Shown here in pieces: positions 25,184-38,210 of a DNA stretch of 64,000 nucleotides. Where the stretch lies: positions 6,944,001 to 7,008,000 of the forward strand of contig NC_003076.8 in assembly GCF_000001735.4 (NCBI RefSeq), written 5' to 3'. The DNA comes from Arabidopsis thaliana. Its lineage: Eukaryota > Streptophyta > Magnoliopsida > Brassicales > Brassicaceae. A program made the position numbers and the translations under genes. Positions within the stretch are counted from its first letter, which is position 1, and every line of letters begins with the position of its first letter. Below the pieces are notes generated by a model. It saw nothing but the letters and a program-made list of their open reading frames with translations, searched no databases and was not told where the DNA came from.

Positions 25184-28100
25184 ATGAGTAAAGTTAACAG
25201 TGAGGAATCTTCTAGTAGCCAAAAATTGTTGAAGGAGGTTGAGAAAATAAGCGAAGCTCTGTATGTGAACAAGAATCCTAGGGGTTCAGTTGCTGGTTCT
25301 AATAAGACTCCAACGAAACCATTGAGTCGTAGCAACTTGGCTGAGCCTAAGGAGAAGAAATCGTTTTGGAATTGGCCTCTCAGAGCTATTAATCATGTCA
25401 GAAACCGCCGATTCAATTGTTGTTTCTCTGCTCAAGTCCATTCCATCGAAGGATTACCACCGATATTCCAGGATCTTTCTCTCACTGTGCACTGGAAACG
25501 TCGTGATGAATCTTTAAGCACTCGTCCTGCAAAAGTTTCTAATGGAAGAGCTGAATTTAAGGACAAGCTGACACATACATGCTCGGTCTACGGAAGCAGA
25601 AGTGGACCGCATCACTCAGCTAAGTATGAAGCTAAGCATTTCTTGCTGTATGTCTCTCTGGTTGGATCTCCTGAGATTGATTTGGGAAAACATCGAATGG
25701 ATCTCACTAAATTGCTTCCTCTCACACTTGAGGAGTTGCAGGATGAGAAAAGCTCTGGTAAGTGGTCAACGACATTTCAGTTGTCTGGAAAGGCTAATGG
25801 TGCTACTTTAAGCATGAGTTTTGGGTACACTGTTGTTGGTGATACTCGTAATCCTGCTTCATCTGGTAGCACTCAGAATTTCCGCAGTTCGTCAAATGTA
25901 AAACAAACTAGTAATAACACAGGGTTGACAAGAGCTATCAGTGCAAAGTCTAGTCTAGGGAATGGAAAGTCCGCGTCTCGGCGTTATGATCATAGTATTG
26001 TCAACAGAGAATCACATCCTTTGTCCCAGAATATGGAGGAAATTAAAGACCTTCATGAAATTTTGCCTGCTGTACAATCTGACCTGGGTAGTTCTGTAAA
26101 CACTTTGTATCAAAAATTTGATGAGGAGAAGGTGGATCCTGCAAATGAGTCTCAGTTCGAATTTGACGTTGTCACTAAACACATTGAACCTGTTGAGTCG
26201 ATATCTCATGAAAAAGAAGATGCAAATGCACTTCAAAGCGAGTTGGTAACTGGGAATGAAACTGTTGTTCCTTTTGAGGAAATAAAAAAAGCTGGTGAAG
26301 TTCCTACTGCTGGAAGTGACGAAGTTGGTGCAGAAAATTTCCCTTTAGAAGAGCCCTTGGTAAACGGTAATGAAACTGATGTTCCTTTTGAACTATTAAA
26401 GAAAGCTGGTGAAGTTCCTACTGCTGGAAGGGACGAAGTTGGTACAGAAATTTTGCCTCCAGAAGAGCCCTTGGTAAATGGGAATGAAACTGATGTTCCT
26501 TTTGAGGAATTAATGATTACTGGCGAAGCTAGTATTGCTAGAAGTGAGGAAGCTGTTGAGATTGTTACAGAAGAGTTGGCTCCAGAAGAGGGAAACAAAA
26601 TTTCTCCGAAGAACGAGGAAAGTGTTGTTCCTAAAGATGCTGAAGAGGTAATGAACGGTGAGAAAGACTTGAAAGAAATGATAATGAAAGATCTTGAATC
26701 AGCTTTGAAAAGTGTAGAAATGTTGGAAGCTACTGCGTCAGAAGACGAGGAAGATCGAAAAAAGCATGGAGACAAAGATAAATATTTTATAACACCAATG
26801 AAGGAAACAGTGCCATCATGTTCGAGAGATGTGGCTGAATCTGTGGCATGTGAGTTCTTAGACATGCTAGGTATTGAACACAGCCCTTTTGGTCTAAGTT
26901 CTGAGAGTGAACCTGAATCCCCAAGGGAGCGCCTGTTAAGAGAGTTTGAAATGGAAACTCTAGCGGCAGGTTCTTTGTTTGACTTTAGTATTGAAGGTGA
27001 TGATCCCCAATTGGAATGTGATGAAAACTTTCCGAACGAGTATGAGTCGGATTTTGAAGAAGGTTTTGATCTGGCATCCCTTGTTCATGACATAGAAGAA
27101 GAGTACCAGTTGGAAGCTCAAGCAAGAGTTAGCCATCCCAGGGCCAAAATGTTAGAAGGCTTGGAAACAGAATCTCTGATGCGTGAGTGGGGTATGAATG
27201 AAAACACATTTCAAAACTCTCCGCCTCACAATGGTCGTGATGCGTTTCATCCAGCTGATTTTCCAGTGAAGGAGCCATTTGATTTGCCTCCTCTTGGAGA
27301 TGGCTTGGGTCCAGTTGTGCAGACAAAGAATGGAGGGTTCTTGCGATCAATGAATCCCTTACTGTTCAGGAACTCTAAAGCTGGAGGCAGCTTGATCATG
27401 CAAGTGTCAACTCCAGTGGTGGTGCCTGCTGAGATGGGCTCTGGTATCATGGAGATACTTCAAAAACTAGCCACTGCTGGAATTGAGAAGCTCTCGATGC
27501 AGGCAAATAAAGTAATGCCTTTGGACGATATAACAGGGAAAACCATGGAAGAGGTGTTGTGGGAAACTTCACCTACAATTGACATTGGGGACAGGTTTGC
27601 ATCACTCTTATCATTGCTCGTTTTGATTTGTGGGGAGTTTTAAGTGAAAATTGTGCTTAAAACAGCTTTTCTTACAAGTTGGTTGTATTTGGTTTATCTT
27701 CTCAACACAGGGATCATGTATCAGAGCGTGAATCTGGTGATGCATCTGGTTTTGTGAGGGGAGGTGAAAGACGAACATCATTTGCAGCTAAGCCAAAAAA
27801 GTTTGGTTCAAGCTCTGGTAACAATAACTTTGACTCGGAGTATGTATCACTTGAAGATCTTGCTCCTTTGGCTATGGATCAGATTGAAGCACTTTCTTTG
27901 GAAGGATTGAGAATACAATCAGGAATGTCAGATGAGGATGCACCCTCGGACATCACTGCACAATCTATTGGAGATATCTCAGCCTTTCAAGGGAAAAGCG
28001 GGTGCGTTGGTCTAGAAGGTGCTGCCGGTTTACAACTTCTGGACATAAAAGATGATGGGGACGATGATGATGATGGTTTAATGGGACTCTCCTTGACTCT

Positions 28101-28794
28101 TGATGAGTGGATGAAGTTAGATTCAGGGGACATTGGCGATGAAGACGAAATAAATGAGCGAACTTCAAAAATTCTGGCTGCCCATCATGCAAACCCACTA
28201 AACTTTATCCGTAAAGGATCAAAAGGGGAGAAAAGAAAGGGAAAAAAAGGAAGGAAATGCGGTTTACTGGGTAATACCTTCACCGTAGCACTAATGGTGC
28301 AACTTCGAGATCCACTAAGGAACTACGAACCAGTAGGAGCTCCTATGCTTTCTCTTATCCAAGTTGAGAGATTGTTCGTCCCTCCAAAGCCCAAAATCTA
28401 CAGCACAGTTTCAGAGCTGAAGAAAACCGATGAAGAGGAGGAAGCGGACGCGAGTGATGCAAAGAAAGAAGAGAAACCCATGGAGGAACAAGGAATACCT
28501 CAGTACAAAATCACAGAGGTACATCTTACCGGTATGAAGAGCGAGACAGATAAGAAGCCATGGGGAATCACGACTCAGCAGCAGCAGGTGCAGTCTGGTT
28601 CAAGGTGGTTGATGGCTAACGGAATGGGAAAAGGGAACAACAAGCTTCCTCTTATGAAACCAAAATTGGGTTCGGCAAAGCCTGGTGACAAGTTGTGGAG
28701 TGTCTCTGGTTCTGGGTCTAAATGGAAAGAGCTTGGGAAAATGGGAAAGTCGAACACACACATTCGAAATCCGAATGTAATAATGCCAAAATGA
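25184..28794 (+). CDS. PMIR1: PMI1-related protein with NT-C2 domain (PMIR1)
   Basis: Two coding exons (25184-27594 and 27711-28794) encode 1164 aa. An N-terminal C2 (EEIG1/EHBP1-type) domain spans about residues 77-217 (FSAQVHSIEGLPPIFQDLSL, then GATLSMSFGYTVV). A long acidic, disordered middle follows, with three copies of a 38-residue repeat from residue 357. Conserved C-terminal blocks are DVAESVACEFLDMLGIEHSPF, the MRSMNPLLF-like segment and the tail ending NPNVIMPK. PMI1 is needed for chloroplast and nuclear movement through actin; PMIR1 is its relative. Family identification is strong; a direct role for this paralogue is less certain. Confidence 0.94.
26252..26593 (+). repeat. Intragenic tandem repeat, 3 x 114 bp
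   Basis: Units at 26252-26365, 26366-26479 and 26480-26593 begin GNETVVPFEE, GNETDVPFEL and GNETDVPFEE. Copies 1 and 2 are nearly identical (KKAGEVPTAG core); copy 3 has diverged after its first ten residues. The unit length is a multiple of three, so copy number can change without breaking the frame. Confidence 0.9.
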
Positions 28795-29314
28795 AACTGA
28801 AGCAGTAGCATGTGTCTGCTCTGTATTTTTGATGCTAAGTAAAGTTAATGTTATGTGGTGTGGTGGATTGTGTGTAGATTCACTTCAAATGTTGCATGTG
28901 GTTTATATTGTGTTTGCAGTTTTAGGTTTTGCGGATCAAACTAATCGCTGTTTGTGGTACAGTTAAGAGATCAATGGAACAAACAAGATCCTTTGAACTT
29001 GGCTACTTTAATGTCTGAAATCAATTACTCAAACTAGACTAAAAATCATAATGGCTACTCTATGATTATTGGACATTAGGGTAATAATAATTTCTAGAAA
29101 GCGGAATGTTTTAACATGCACTTGGATTATTATTAAAAGTTGAAACAGCAACCAAAGGTTCATAAGAAAATAAAAGAAAACAGAAAATGAAACTTCAGAA
29201 CATCGATAAGGATAAGTTTTTCCCGCAGACCGAAGCAGAAACCAAACCAGGTGAAGATCTCACCTCCCAAGTGCATGAGACTCGAACAACCACTTTTGAT
29301 CACATCACAAAAGC
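28795..29314. other. Convergent 3' regions of PMIR1 and UBQ4
   Basis: Untranslated 3' sequences of two convergent genes; nothing else recognised. Confidence 0.6.
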
Positions 29315-30848
<1,534 letters not shown>

Positions 30849-30967
30849 CTTGAAAGAGAGAATCGTTCGAAGAGATGTGAAGAGCGATCTAGGTTTTTTT
30901 TTACTTTTTTCTGTGAGAGAGATGAAGAATCAGAGCAGAAGATAATACTTCGCTAGAAAATAGCCTT

Positions 30968-31028
30968 CTTATATAATGGTGACCAAAACCGAGTTTTAAT
31001 TAATTGGCCCAAAAGGCCCAAAGGCCCA
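30968..31028 (-). promoter_or_regulatory. UBQ4 core promoter: TATA box and three GGCCCA (Site II-like) motifs
   Basis: On the minus strand a TATATAAG box lies at 30968-30976, about 120 bases above the leader intron donor. Three closely spaced TGGGCC/GGCCCA motifs (31006-31011, 31015-31020, 31023-31028) lie 30-60 bases upstream. Such Site II-like motifs are typical of plant housekeeping and growth-related promoters. Confidence 0.7.
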
Positions 31029-31314
31029 AAACATTATTTATTTTAAATTTTTTTGAACATCGGCTAAATAGTTGCTTATTAGTGCAAATGTCGAGATATA
31101 GTTGACAAGCTACTTAGAAATCTGCAATATAATGCTTATTAGTTATTACAATTTGAAGCCAAAGAGACTATAAAATGAAACATTGAGAACAATAACAACT
31201 CATAAAGAAAAACCAAATCATTAGAAGAAACAAACTCAAAATGCTAAAGGAACTCGAAATAACAAAACGCACAACCACATTTTTAAAAAAATGAACAATG
31301 AAACTAAGAGAAGC

Positions 31315-31950
31315 TTAATTAGTTCCCCCAAGCACACCCTTAAGCTTCTTAACTTCTGCATCGCTAAGGAACGTTGTGGCTTCAACAAGTTCTGAAGGCA
31401 AATCGTTTGCAAACAGAGCAAATGGTAGAATTTGGAGCCCTGGGGAGGAGCTTCCGAATGCGACAAAGGCCAAGGCAGGGCCTTTCCCAGAGTTTAGCTG
31501 AAAATGAAGAAGTCCTTGAGGAAACACCATAGAATCTCCTCTGTTGAGAGTCTTCAAGTAAACTTTGTTGGCGGAGGAGATAAATCCGGCGCAAATGGTG
31601 CCTTGAATGACTACAAGGACCTCAGAAGCACCAGGATGAGTGTGGAGAGGGATGACACCACCACCGGCTAAGTCAAGACGAGCCAGAGATACGCCAAGGC
31701 CATTGATGCCTGCGTAAGCAGGAGCAAAGGCTGGAGTCACTGCGGCTTTAATGATGTTGGAAGTGTTTCCAGCTGTGCCGAGGCCGGTAAATGCAAAGTC
31801 ATTTTCGGTGACTTGGTCAGGGTTCTTGCAAGAGTAACCTGATGGGCTTTGAGGACCCTTTGGGTCAGCTACACAAAAGTCTTGAACAGAGGCAAAAGAG
31901 ATGGTTGAAATGAGGGAGATGATGAAGAAAATTTGGATTATCATCTTCAT
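31315..31950 (-). CDS. GER3: Germin-like protein 3
   Basis: An intronless frame of 211 aa with a cleavable signal peptide (residues 1 to about 20, ending SFA) and a single cupin barrel. Germin box 1 holds metal ligands His103, His105 and Glu110 ([10 protein letters not shown]); box 2 holds His149 ([11 protein letters not shown]). Cys26 and Cys41 form the usual N-terminal disulphide. GLPs are secreted apoplastic manganese-binding hexamers; GER3 lacks proven oxalate oxidase activity and its mRNA is known to be abundant and clock-controlled. It sits upstream of and in tandem with UBQ4, with about 370 bases between the GER3 stop and the UBQ4 promoter motifs. Confidence 0.96.
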   Translation of the reverse strand: MKMIIQIFFIISLISTISFASVQDFCVADPKGPQSPSGYSCKNPDQVTENDFAFTGLGTAGNTSNIIKAAVTPAFAPAYAGINGLGVSLARLDLAGGGVIPLHTHPGASEVLVVIQGTICAGFISSANKVYLKTLNRGDSMVFPQGLLHFQLNSGKGPALAFVAFGSSSPGLQILPFALFANDLPSELVEATTFLSDAEVKKLKGVLGGTN

Positions 31951-32020
31951 TTTTCTTTAGAATGTTTTATAGATAAGAGCTTTTGTTGAAGTTATGAGGC
32001 AGAAAGAGAGGCAGTCTGGT

Positions 32021-32027
32021 TTATATA
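32021..32027 (-). promoter_or_regulatory. GER3 TATA box
   Basis: TATATAA on the minus strand (CTCTATATAAACC), 71 bases upstream of the GER3 ATG, spaced correctly for a short leader. A CATGCATG (RY-type) motif lies further up at 32107-32114 and an ACGTACGTGG stretch near 32130. Confidence 0.65.
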
Positions 32028-32099
32028 GAGACTGAGAAGATATTGATATGGTTAACGTGAGGATGGTCTTGAAGCAATCTAGAGGCATCTTATTTTTTT

Positions 32100-35000
32100 A
32101 GCATTGCATGCATGTGAACTTTGGGTGTACGTACGTGGGAAAAACCCCACATGGCTTGATGGGGCTTCATGTCAGAGATTTTTGTCAGTTTCGGAGAATG
32201 GTGATAAATGGTTCGTTTTCAATAAGATGTAAAAAATGCTTAAGAAAGTTTTATTCTACTGGCACAAGTGTAAAACTAATCACCCTGTTGCATTCAAACT
32301 TTTAGAGTTTTATCCAAAGTTAGGAAGTCACCTTTATCAAGAGAGAATGAAATTCATGTCAAAATCGTTTAGCAAAGGAAGGTTATTGAACATCATTACC
32401 AATGAAGCGCTGTACGACAATGACTTTGTAAACTCTTGTGAAAGCAACGGGATTGACGTTATATATAGAATTTTTTTGTGCTTTTTAAATTGCAACAATT
32501 CGTAGTACAAACTAATTAAAGATGCGTTGTGAATAATTTTTTGAGGATATATAATTCGAAAAAATTGGTGTGCATGGTACTAAATTTACATAATAGTTTA
32601 GCATTAAGAGAAATAAAATCATTGTTTTAAACTATCCTCAAGGTTTCGATCCTGATAACTATAATGTACAACGTAGTAAGAATTATAATCTTGAAAGGTA
32701 AAAGCTGTTAGAAGCTCCCAAAGATCATACTATCCAAAAGGAACCTCTTTTTGATGAGATATTTTTGTAAAGAAGATATGAATGGAGAAGAAAAGAGATT
32801 GGTGTGGTCCAATTTTGGGTAAAGAGCAAACATGTCTCTTCCCTTCTCTAATTTGGACTCCTCTGCTCAACTTACTTATCCTCTCATCTCAGCAATTTTC
32901 AAAATCGTGTGGCTCTTTAACGTTCCCTCGAGCATAGGGCATTTACTATCTCCAAATCCAGTCTACAGTATAGGCAAAATAAGTTATTGTTTCGGGTCTT
33001 GGATTTTTAAATACAATTCTTGGAGAAGATAAACTTGGTTGTTGTTTTTTTTTTACATTTTATAGCATCTTGTTTTTTTTTACATTTAATTTGTTAAAAA
33101 ATCTGATTCTACCATATGACAATTTCAACAATATTGAAGCTTCTCCAAGAACACAAGAGCAATAACAAGAGGATAAAAGAATAAAGCTTATAATGTACAC
33201 TGCTTTATATACAAGGTGATTCTTTAATAAGCTCAATCTAGCTAACTAATTATTAATTAACAACTTGATAAACCATCTAACAAGCTTATAACTAACACTA
33301 GTCTAATATGGTCAAAACTTGATTCAAGCATGGGCTTCTTGTGATTTTAGTACTGTTATCAAAGCCTGTGTGTTTGTTTAGCCCAAAACTTTGGTCCATG
33401 CAATATAGGCTTCTTGAAATTGGTAACATAAGAACTCGATCTTTGAAGCCCAGATTAAATGTCTAAAAAGATAAGCCCAAAACTAAAAAGCCCATAAAGG
33501 AAAACATGCATACGTAAAACAAAACTAAGCAAACAAGTGAACAAAAAACACAAAACAATACCAAGTTACCCCAACAGCAAAAGAAGTTGCAAAATAAAAC
33601 GTTTTATAAATCCAATTAGAGCCACCATTAGCATATTATAAATGTAGATTACAATTAATCAACCAAAACATGATTAATCTAAATATTAAGATATACATAT
33701 CGATCTGTCAACTTTTATTTGTACCAAGAAAATAATAGAAACATGAAAGATATAAATACCAGCGACAACAAGCGGAGAGTGTCAGAGAAGAGATGAGTAT
33801 AGAATTCACATAATGCATCGAGCCATATGCTACATTGACAAATTGCATTTAATAATTTTTCTTTGCAGAGAGGTCCACACCATCCCTCTCTGACACTTTT
33901 TTGTACCCTAAACTTCCTCTAATTTCGTTTTCAACCCCTCTTTTTATTAATTTTACTCTTGACATGGACAACACCTCAGTCTCTCTTTAATGGGACCTCT
34001 ACAAATACATTAACACACAAATAAAAACTATGAAAGATGAAAAAAAGAAAAAGTAGAAAAGACCTTCACTTCTGACTTCTGATCCCTCAGTTGGATCCGT
34101 ACCGTACAAAAACCAGAAACCCTTGATCAATTATTACACGACTACGAATTTATCTCTCTATCTTTTTTCTTTTTCACCATGAAAATCTATTTTTTTACCC
34201 TCTGCTGAATTATTCTCTCTGACTTCTTTTATCAAAAAAAGAATATAGTTTAGTAATTAATACCTACGAATATCTCTGAGATCTTTTTCTAAAACCCATC
34301 GGATATAAGCAGTGAATGTTATGTCGGATCTCTGTTATAGATGTTTCGTCAATTTTGTATCTAGTTGTGTCCTACGAATCTCGTCAAATTTTGGCTATAA
34401 ATTATCTTGTTATCATTTAGTTATGATTCATTTCAGACTACTACTATAACCCAGTGAGGAAATCGATTTTATTGCTTAACCTATCTAACTTTAAATGCAA
34501 GTAATTACAGGTTGATCCATAATTAATTACCAAATTGTAGTCATTTCTTGCCTTTATCCATTTTACCTTAGCTATTGAAGAAAATGGAGTTTCGTAAAGA
34601 AACAAAATTACGAAAAGTTTGAAAATTGAGCTGTATGCTGACACTAGGAACATGTCTCGTTTTATTTACCTGTATATGATTTTTTTTTTGAATTTTTAAC
34701 TGCGAAATGGATTGTAAATTCTTGACATAATAACAACTATTCTATATTTCTATATATTTATATTTCTATCCATATTTCACCACATTTCACATCTGCTAAA
34801 ATTTCTTTCACCGGGTAGCTATTGTTCGAACTAAAGCCGTAATTACTAGTCAATGTGCAAAGTGTGGTTTTACACATGATCCGCTGCAAATTAACAAATA
34901 AAAAAATTGGTGTGTTTTAAACAATTAAAATGAGAAATTTACACGTGATTATGGTCCATATATAACTCGTATACTAAGATAGGCCACTAATTTTTTTTCC

Positions 35001-35313
35001 CTATTATTGAGCCGGTCGAACATCAGAGTTGTGTGATTGCTTTGTATCTTTTTTCTTCGTTTTTTACACATAGTTTGTGTACATACTTTACATTAGTATC
35101 CCACGGCTAAAACCCAAAAAAAAAAAACATATCCCATGACAGACTCGCTTGATAGTTGATAGTAATCATCATTCATCACTTACAAAAAGACAAAAATATT
35201 CACAATTTTATTACAAAATCAAGAAAGTGTTGCTTCCTTTAAGAGATTAAGAAAAAATTTGAACAAAAAATAGAGGAAACAGCTATAATGATTATAATAA
35301 TAATAAAGTTTAA
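32100..35313. other. 3.2-kb gene-poor region between GER3 and AGG3
   Basis: No protein-coding gene is supported; short ORFs lack domains and codon bias. It holds an evening-element sequence (AAAATATCT on the minus strand, 32757-32765), a TATAAATA box (33751-33758) followed by an imperfect inverted repeat (33778-33897), and AT-rich DNA. The minus-strand 3' untranslated region of AGG3 occupies the right edge. Confidence 0.55.
33778..33897. ncRNA. Possible structured or small-RNA hairpin
   Basis: Left arm AGTGTCAGAGAAGAGATG (33778-33795) pairs with CATCCCTCTCTGACACT (33881-33897) with few mismatches, giving a 120-base hairpin with a long loop. A TATAAATA box stands at 33751-33758. The box is so close that a transcript would start inside the left arm, which argues against a standard microRNA gene on this strand. 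Expression is unknown. Confidence 0.3.
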
Positions 35314-37767
35314 TTAGAAAGCTAAACAACAAGGATTAGAACATAGATTTTTACAATTGCAAAAACAACAAGAACAAAGTCGTACCTTGGGACAACTAAA
35401 ACAAGATGACCATCTGATCTTGCAGTTGCAGCTGCAGCATGAGCTCTTCTTTTTATTCAGACACGACGGTCGAGTGCAACTGCAACTGCGGAAACAGCTG
35501 GGAATGCAGCAAGACATGTCCGGACAAGAACACCAGCAACCTCGGAAGCATGAACAGCTCGGGCAGCTTAGTCTCGGGCAACAACAAATGTTTGAGCAGC
35601 ATGACCCGTCACAGCATTTGGACCCTATACAGCTGCAAGATGTACAGTTGCAGCACTTGGGTTTCCTCAGATGGCACGAACATTTGGATTGGCAGCAACA
35701 GCAGAAACTCACCAGGCTCAAACATGGGCCACTGCATTGAGTTAATTAATTAGTATCACTTTATTCAGATAGCTACACATATCAGTAATTCTAGCAAAAT
35801 CTAAGATTAAAAGCATTGGCTAAAAACATTTCTTACTAGTTGAGGTCTTATGCAAATTTTATATAAAATTGCGAAAATAAAATATTTTCAAAATATAATG
35901 TTCCAATTTAAATGCTTACCAGAGCCACTTCCAGAACCGGAAGGATCTTCGACTTTTTCGTTGTCTATTTATATGAGAAGACAAAAACAGCACAACGGAA
36001 TTGTAAGAGCGGGCAAAGTACGAGAAAAGTGTGAAGTCATTGAGTGAACTAGAAATACGCTTACGCAGGGATCAATGGGTCAGAATTTGCAACAACAAAA
36101 TCAGAGACTCTGCCACAACAAAATATTTCTTTTATCAATAAACCAAACTGATAAAAACTGATAGAATGTTTTTAAAACACTCACTCTTTGATGCATCTAG
36201 ATGCCGGTTGTACGCCTTCGATGAATTTAATTTCGCCCTGATCATAACGACATTCGAAATATTGGTTAAGAAACATCATTTCATTAATCAACCAAATTGT
36301 ATTTGCTTGGTTAAAAAAAGAGAAGATCTAAATTAAGTAGACACTAATGGGACAAAACAAGAATTGCATATTAAACTAAACATATACAGTGTAAAAAATA
36401 ATTTAATTACAACCAATTATATGCACTATAGAAAAAGTAATCATAGAGGGGGAAATGAGAAAGCAACATGAGGAAAAAGGTGACCAAGAATTGGTCCTTT
36501 CAAACGCAGATAGCAATAAAGACAAAAGCTTTCACAAAAATTGATTGATATGGCAAAGCAAAACAAAACAAAATCAGCAATGGAAGCTAACCAAATTCAA
36601 TATATTTTTTAGATCTTTCCCTACTTTGCTTCTAATGCTTTTCTTCTTTATCTTTATGTATTTTTCCCTTTAATACTCTCTTTGACTAAGCACTCACTTT
36701 CATAGTACACATGCACGAACACATTAGGCCTCAGTGATGCAAACAACTGAGTAAATGGGCGTCTCATCGGTCACTTCACACTACAACATGATCACATTTT
36801 TTTTTTTTACCTTTAACATTTTTTTTACTTTTTTTTTTTTATGTATCCTTAATTTTAAAACAGAATGTAACTACTAACAATATTCTATAACCCAAAAAAA
36901 ATCCTGATTAACGAAAAGCATAGGAACCCAATTAATTTAGTTTTTAAAGAATAGATCCGTTGAAACTCCCTCAACTAACAAAAAAATTACTAAGAGAAAT
37001 GATTCAAATTAATTTTCAATTAAGAAAACATGCATTAGTTTAAGTGGTTAAAGCCCTTGTTGGCATATCATAGTACTAGTTTGAATTTAATTAGATATAG
37101 AAATAGAGAAATGTGTCTGATGACAGAAATTAATAATTCTTTTTGGGAGCATCAAAGAGAACAAATATAAATTAAATGTCTTGGGTTTCTATAATTGCTG
37201 TCAAAACATAACACAACGGTCCAGAGTCCAAACCAACCTGGATATAGTAGGGACCAAGTTTTAACACTCTTTTCTCACAACAACCAAAAATCAAATAGTA
37301 CTACAACTGGATTATTTAGTTATACAAGAGAGGTTAATTAGCATTAATTAATTTACTAATCAGAAACTAATACTAGTACCAATTTTTTTTGAAAAAGAGA
37401 GAGTAATAATAATAAAAACAAAGGAGTGATGAAATTCAAAATATTGGGACACTTCCTCAGAGTAATCAAAAATGGCACAGATTTTATGAATAAAATAAGA
37501 ATGAAAAGGACTGTTTTTAAAATAGTAGTAGTAGTAGTAATAAAATAAAAGTATTGAGAGAGAGAGACTTGCCTCGAGAAAACCAATCTCTCTCTCGAGC
37601 ATCTGAACTCTCGCCGCCTCTCTGCGTTTCCCGTACAAATCTGGATACTCTGGTGGAGACTTAGGACGAGGCGGTGGTAGAGACGACGGAGCAAGAGACG
37701 ATGAACTCACTCCACCAGCAGCTGATTCTTTTCCTCCTCCTTCGCCACCGCCAGAAGGAGCAGACAT
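35314..37767 (-). CDS. AGG3: Heterotrimeric G-protein gamma subunit 3, Cys-rich type
   Basis: Five exons (37573-37767, 36185-36237, 36065-36109, 35920-35964, 35314-35731) encode 251 aa. Residues 1-45 are Gly/Ser/Pro-rich. A G-gamma-like helix spans about 45-85 (YGKRREAARVQMLEREIGFLEGEIKFIEGV). A short basic segment leads to a possible membrane-anchoring WKWLCGPCLSLVSF, then about 130 residues that are extremely Cys-rich, ending CCLAF. AGG3 is the atypical plant gamma subunit that pairs with AGB1 and controls organ size, guard-cell ion channels and stress responses. The first intron uses a GC donor (GAG|GCAAGT at 37572-37567) with a normal CAG acceptor. Confidence 0.96.
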
Positions 37768-38210
37768 TTTCGGAGAGAAATGGTTTGGAGTGTCTCAAGA
37801 GAGAAACATGCAGTGGTGTTATTACTTAGGAGAGAAGTGAACCAGAAGAAGAGAAGAGGAAGCGGCGAGTGAGTGAGAAAAACAATGCAAAGAAGAAAGA
37901 AAAAGAGAAAGAGAGAGAGATGAGTGTGTAGTAGTAGAGAGGAAGAGAGAGAGGTGGGTGGCAGAGGAAGTAATTATAGCATCTGACAAGGATTATTACT
38001 TACCTTCCTCTGCCCCTTTTAAGGCTCCGTGTCTCTGTTTTTTTTAAAACCTTAATTATATTTTTAATCTTTAGGCTTTTTATTTAAACAACAAAAAATA
38101 ATTCTTATTTAATGCAACTTTTTAAAGACAATAATGTTTTTTTTTTTACTAATTCATTAAATTTACACAGTATCTTGATTATGATTTTGGATGGTAAAAC
38201 AATGAGCACT
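37768..38210. other. AGG3 leader and promoter
   Basis: Immediately upstream of AGG3 is a GA/CT-rich leader (37850-37960, GAGAGAGA tracts) typical of plant 5'UTRs, then T-rich DNA up to the inserted element. Confidence 0.55.

Noticed and set aside
26233..26865. Minus-strand Ser-rich 210-residue ORF
   Set aside because: Antisense to PMIR1; its repeats simply mirror the sense-strand triple repeat.
33778..33897. Calling the hairpin a MIR156 gene
   Set aside because: The resemblance needs gaps and mismatches and the expected 20-mer is not present.
35357..35740. Gln-rich plus-strand ORF
   Set aside because: It is the antisense shadow of the Cys-rich AGG3 exon; Cys codons read backwards as Gln/Ala codons.
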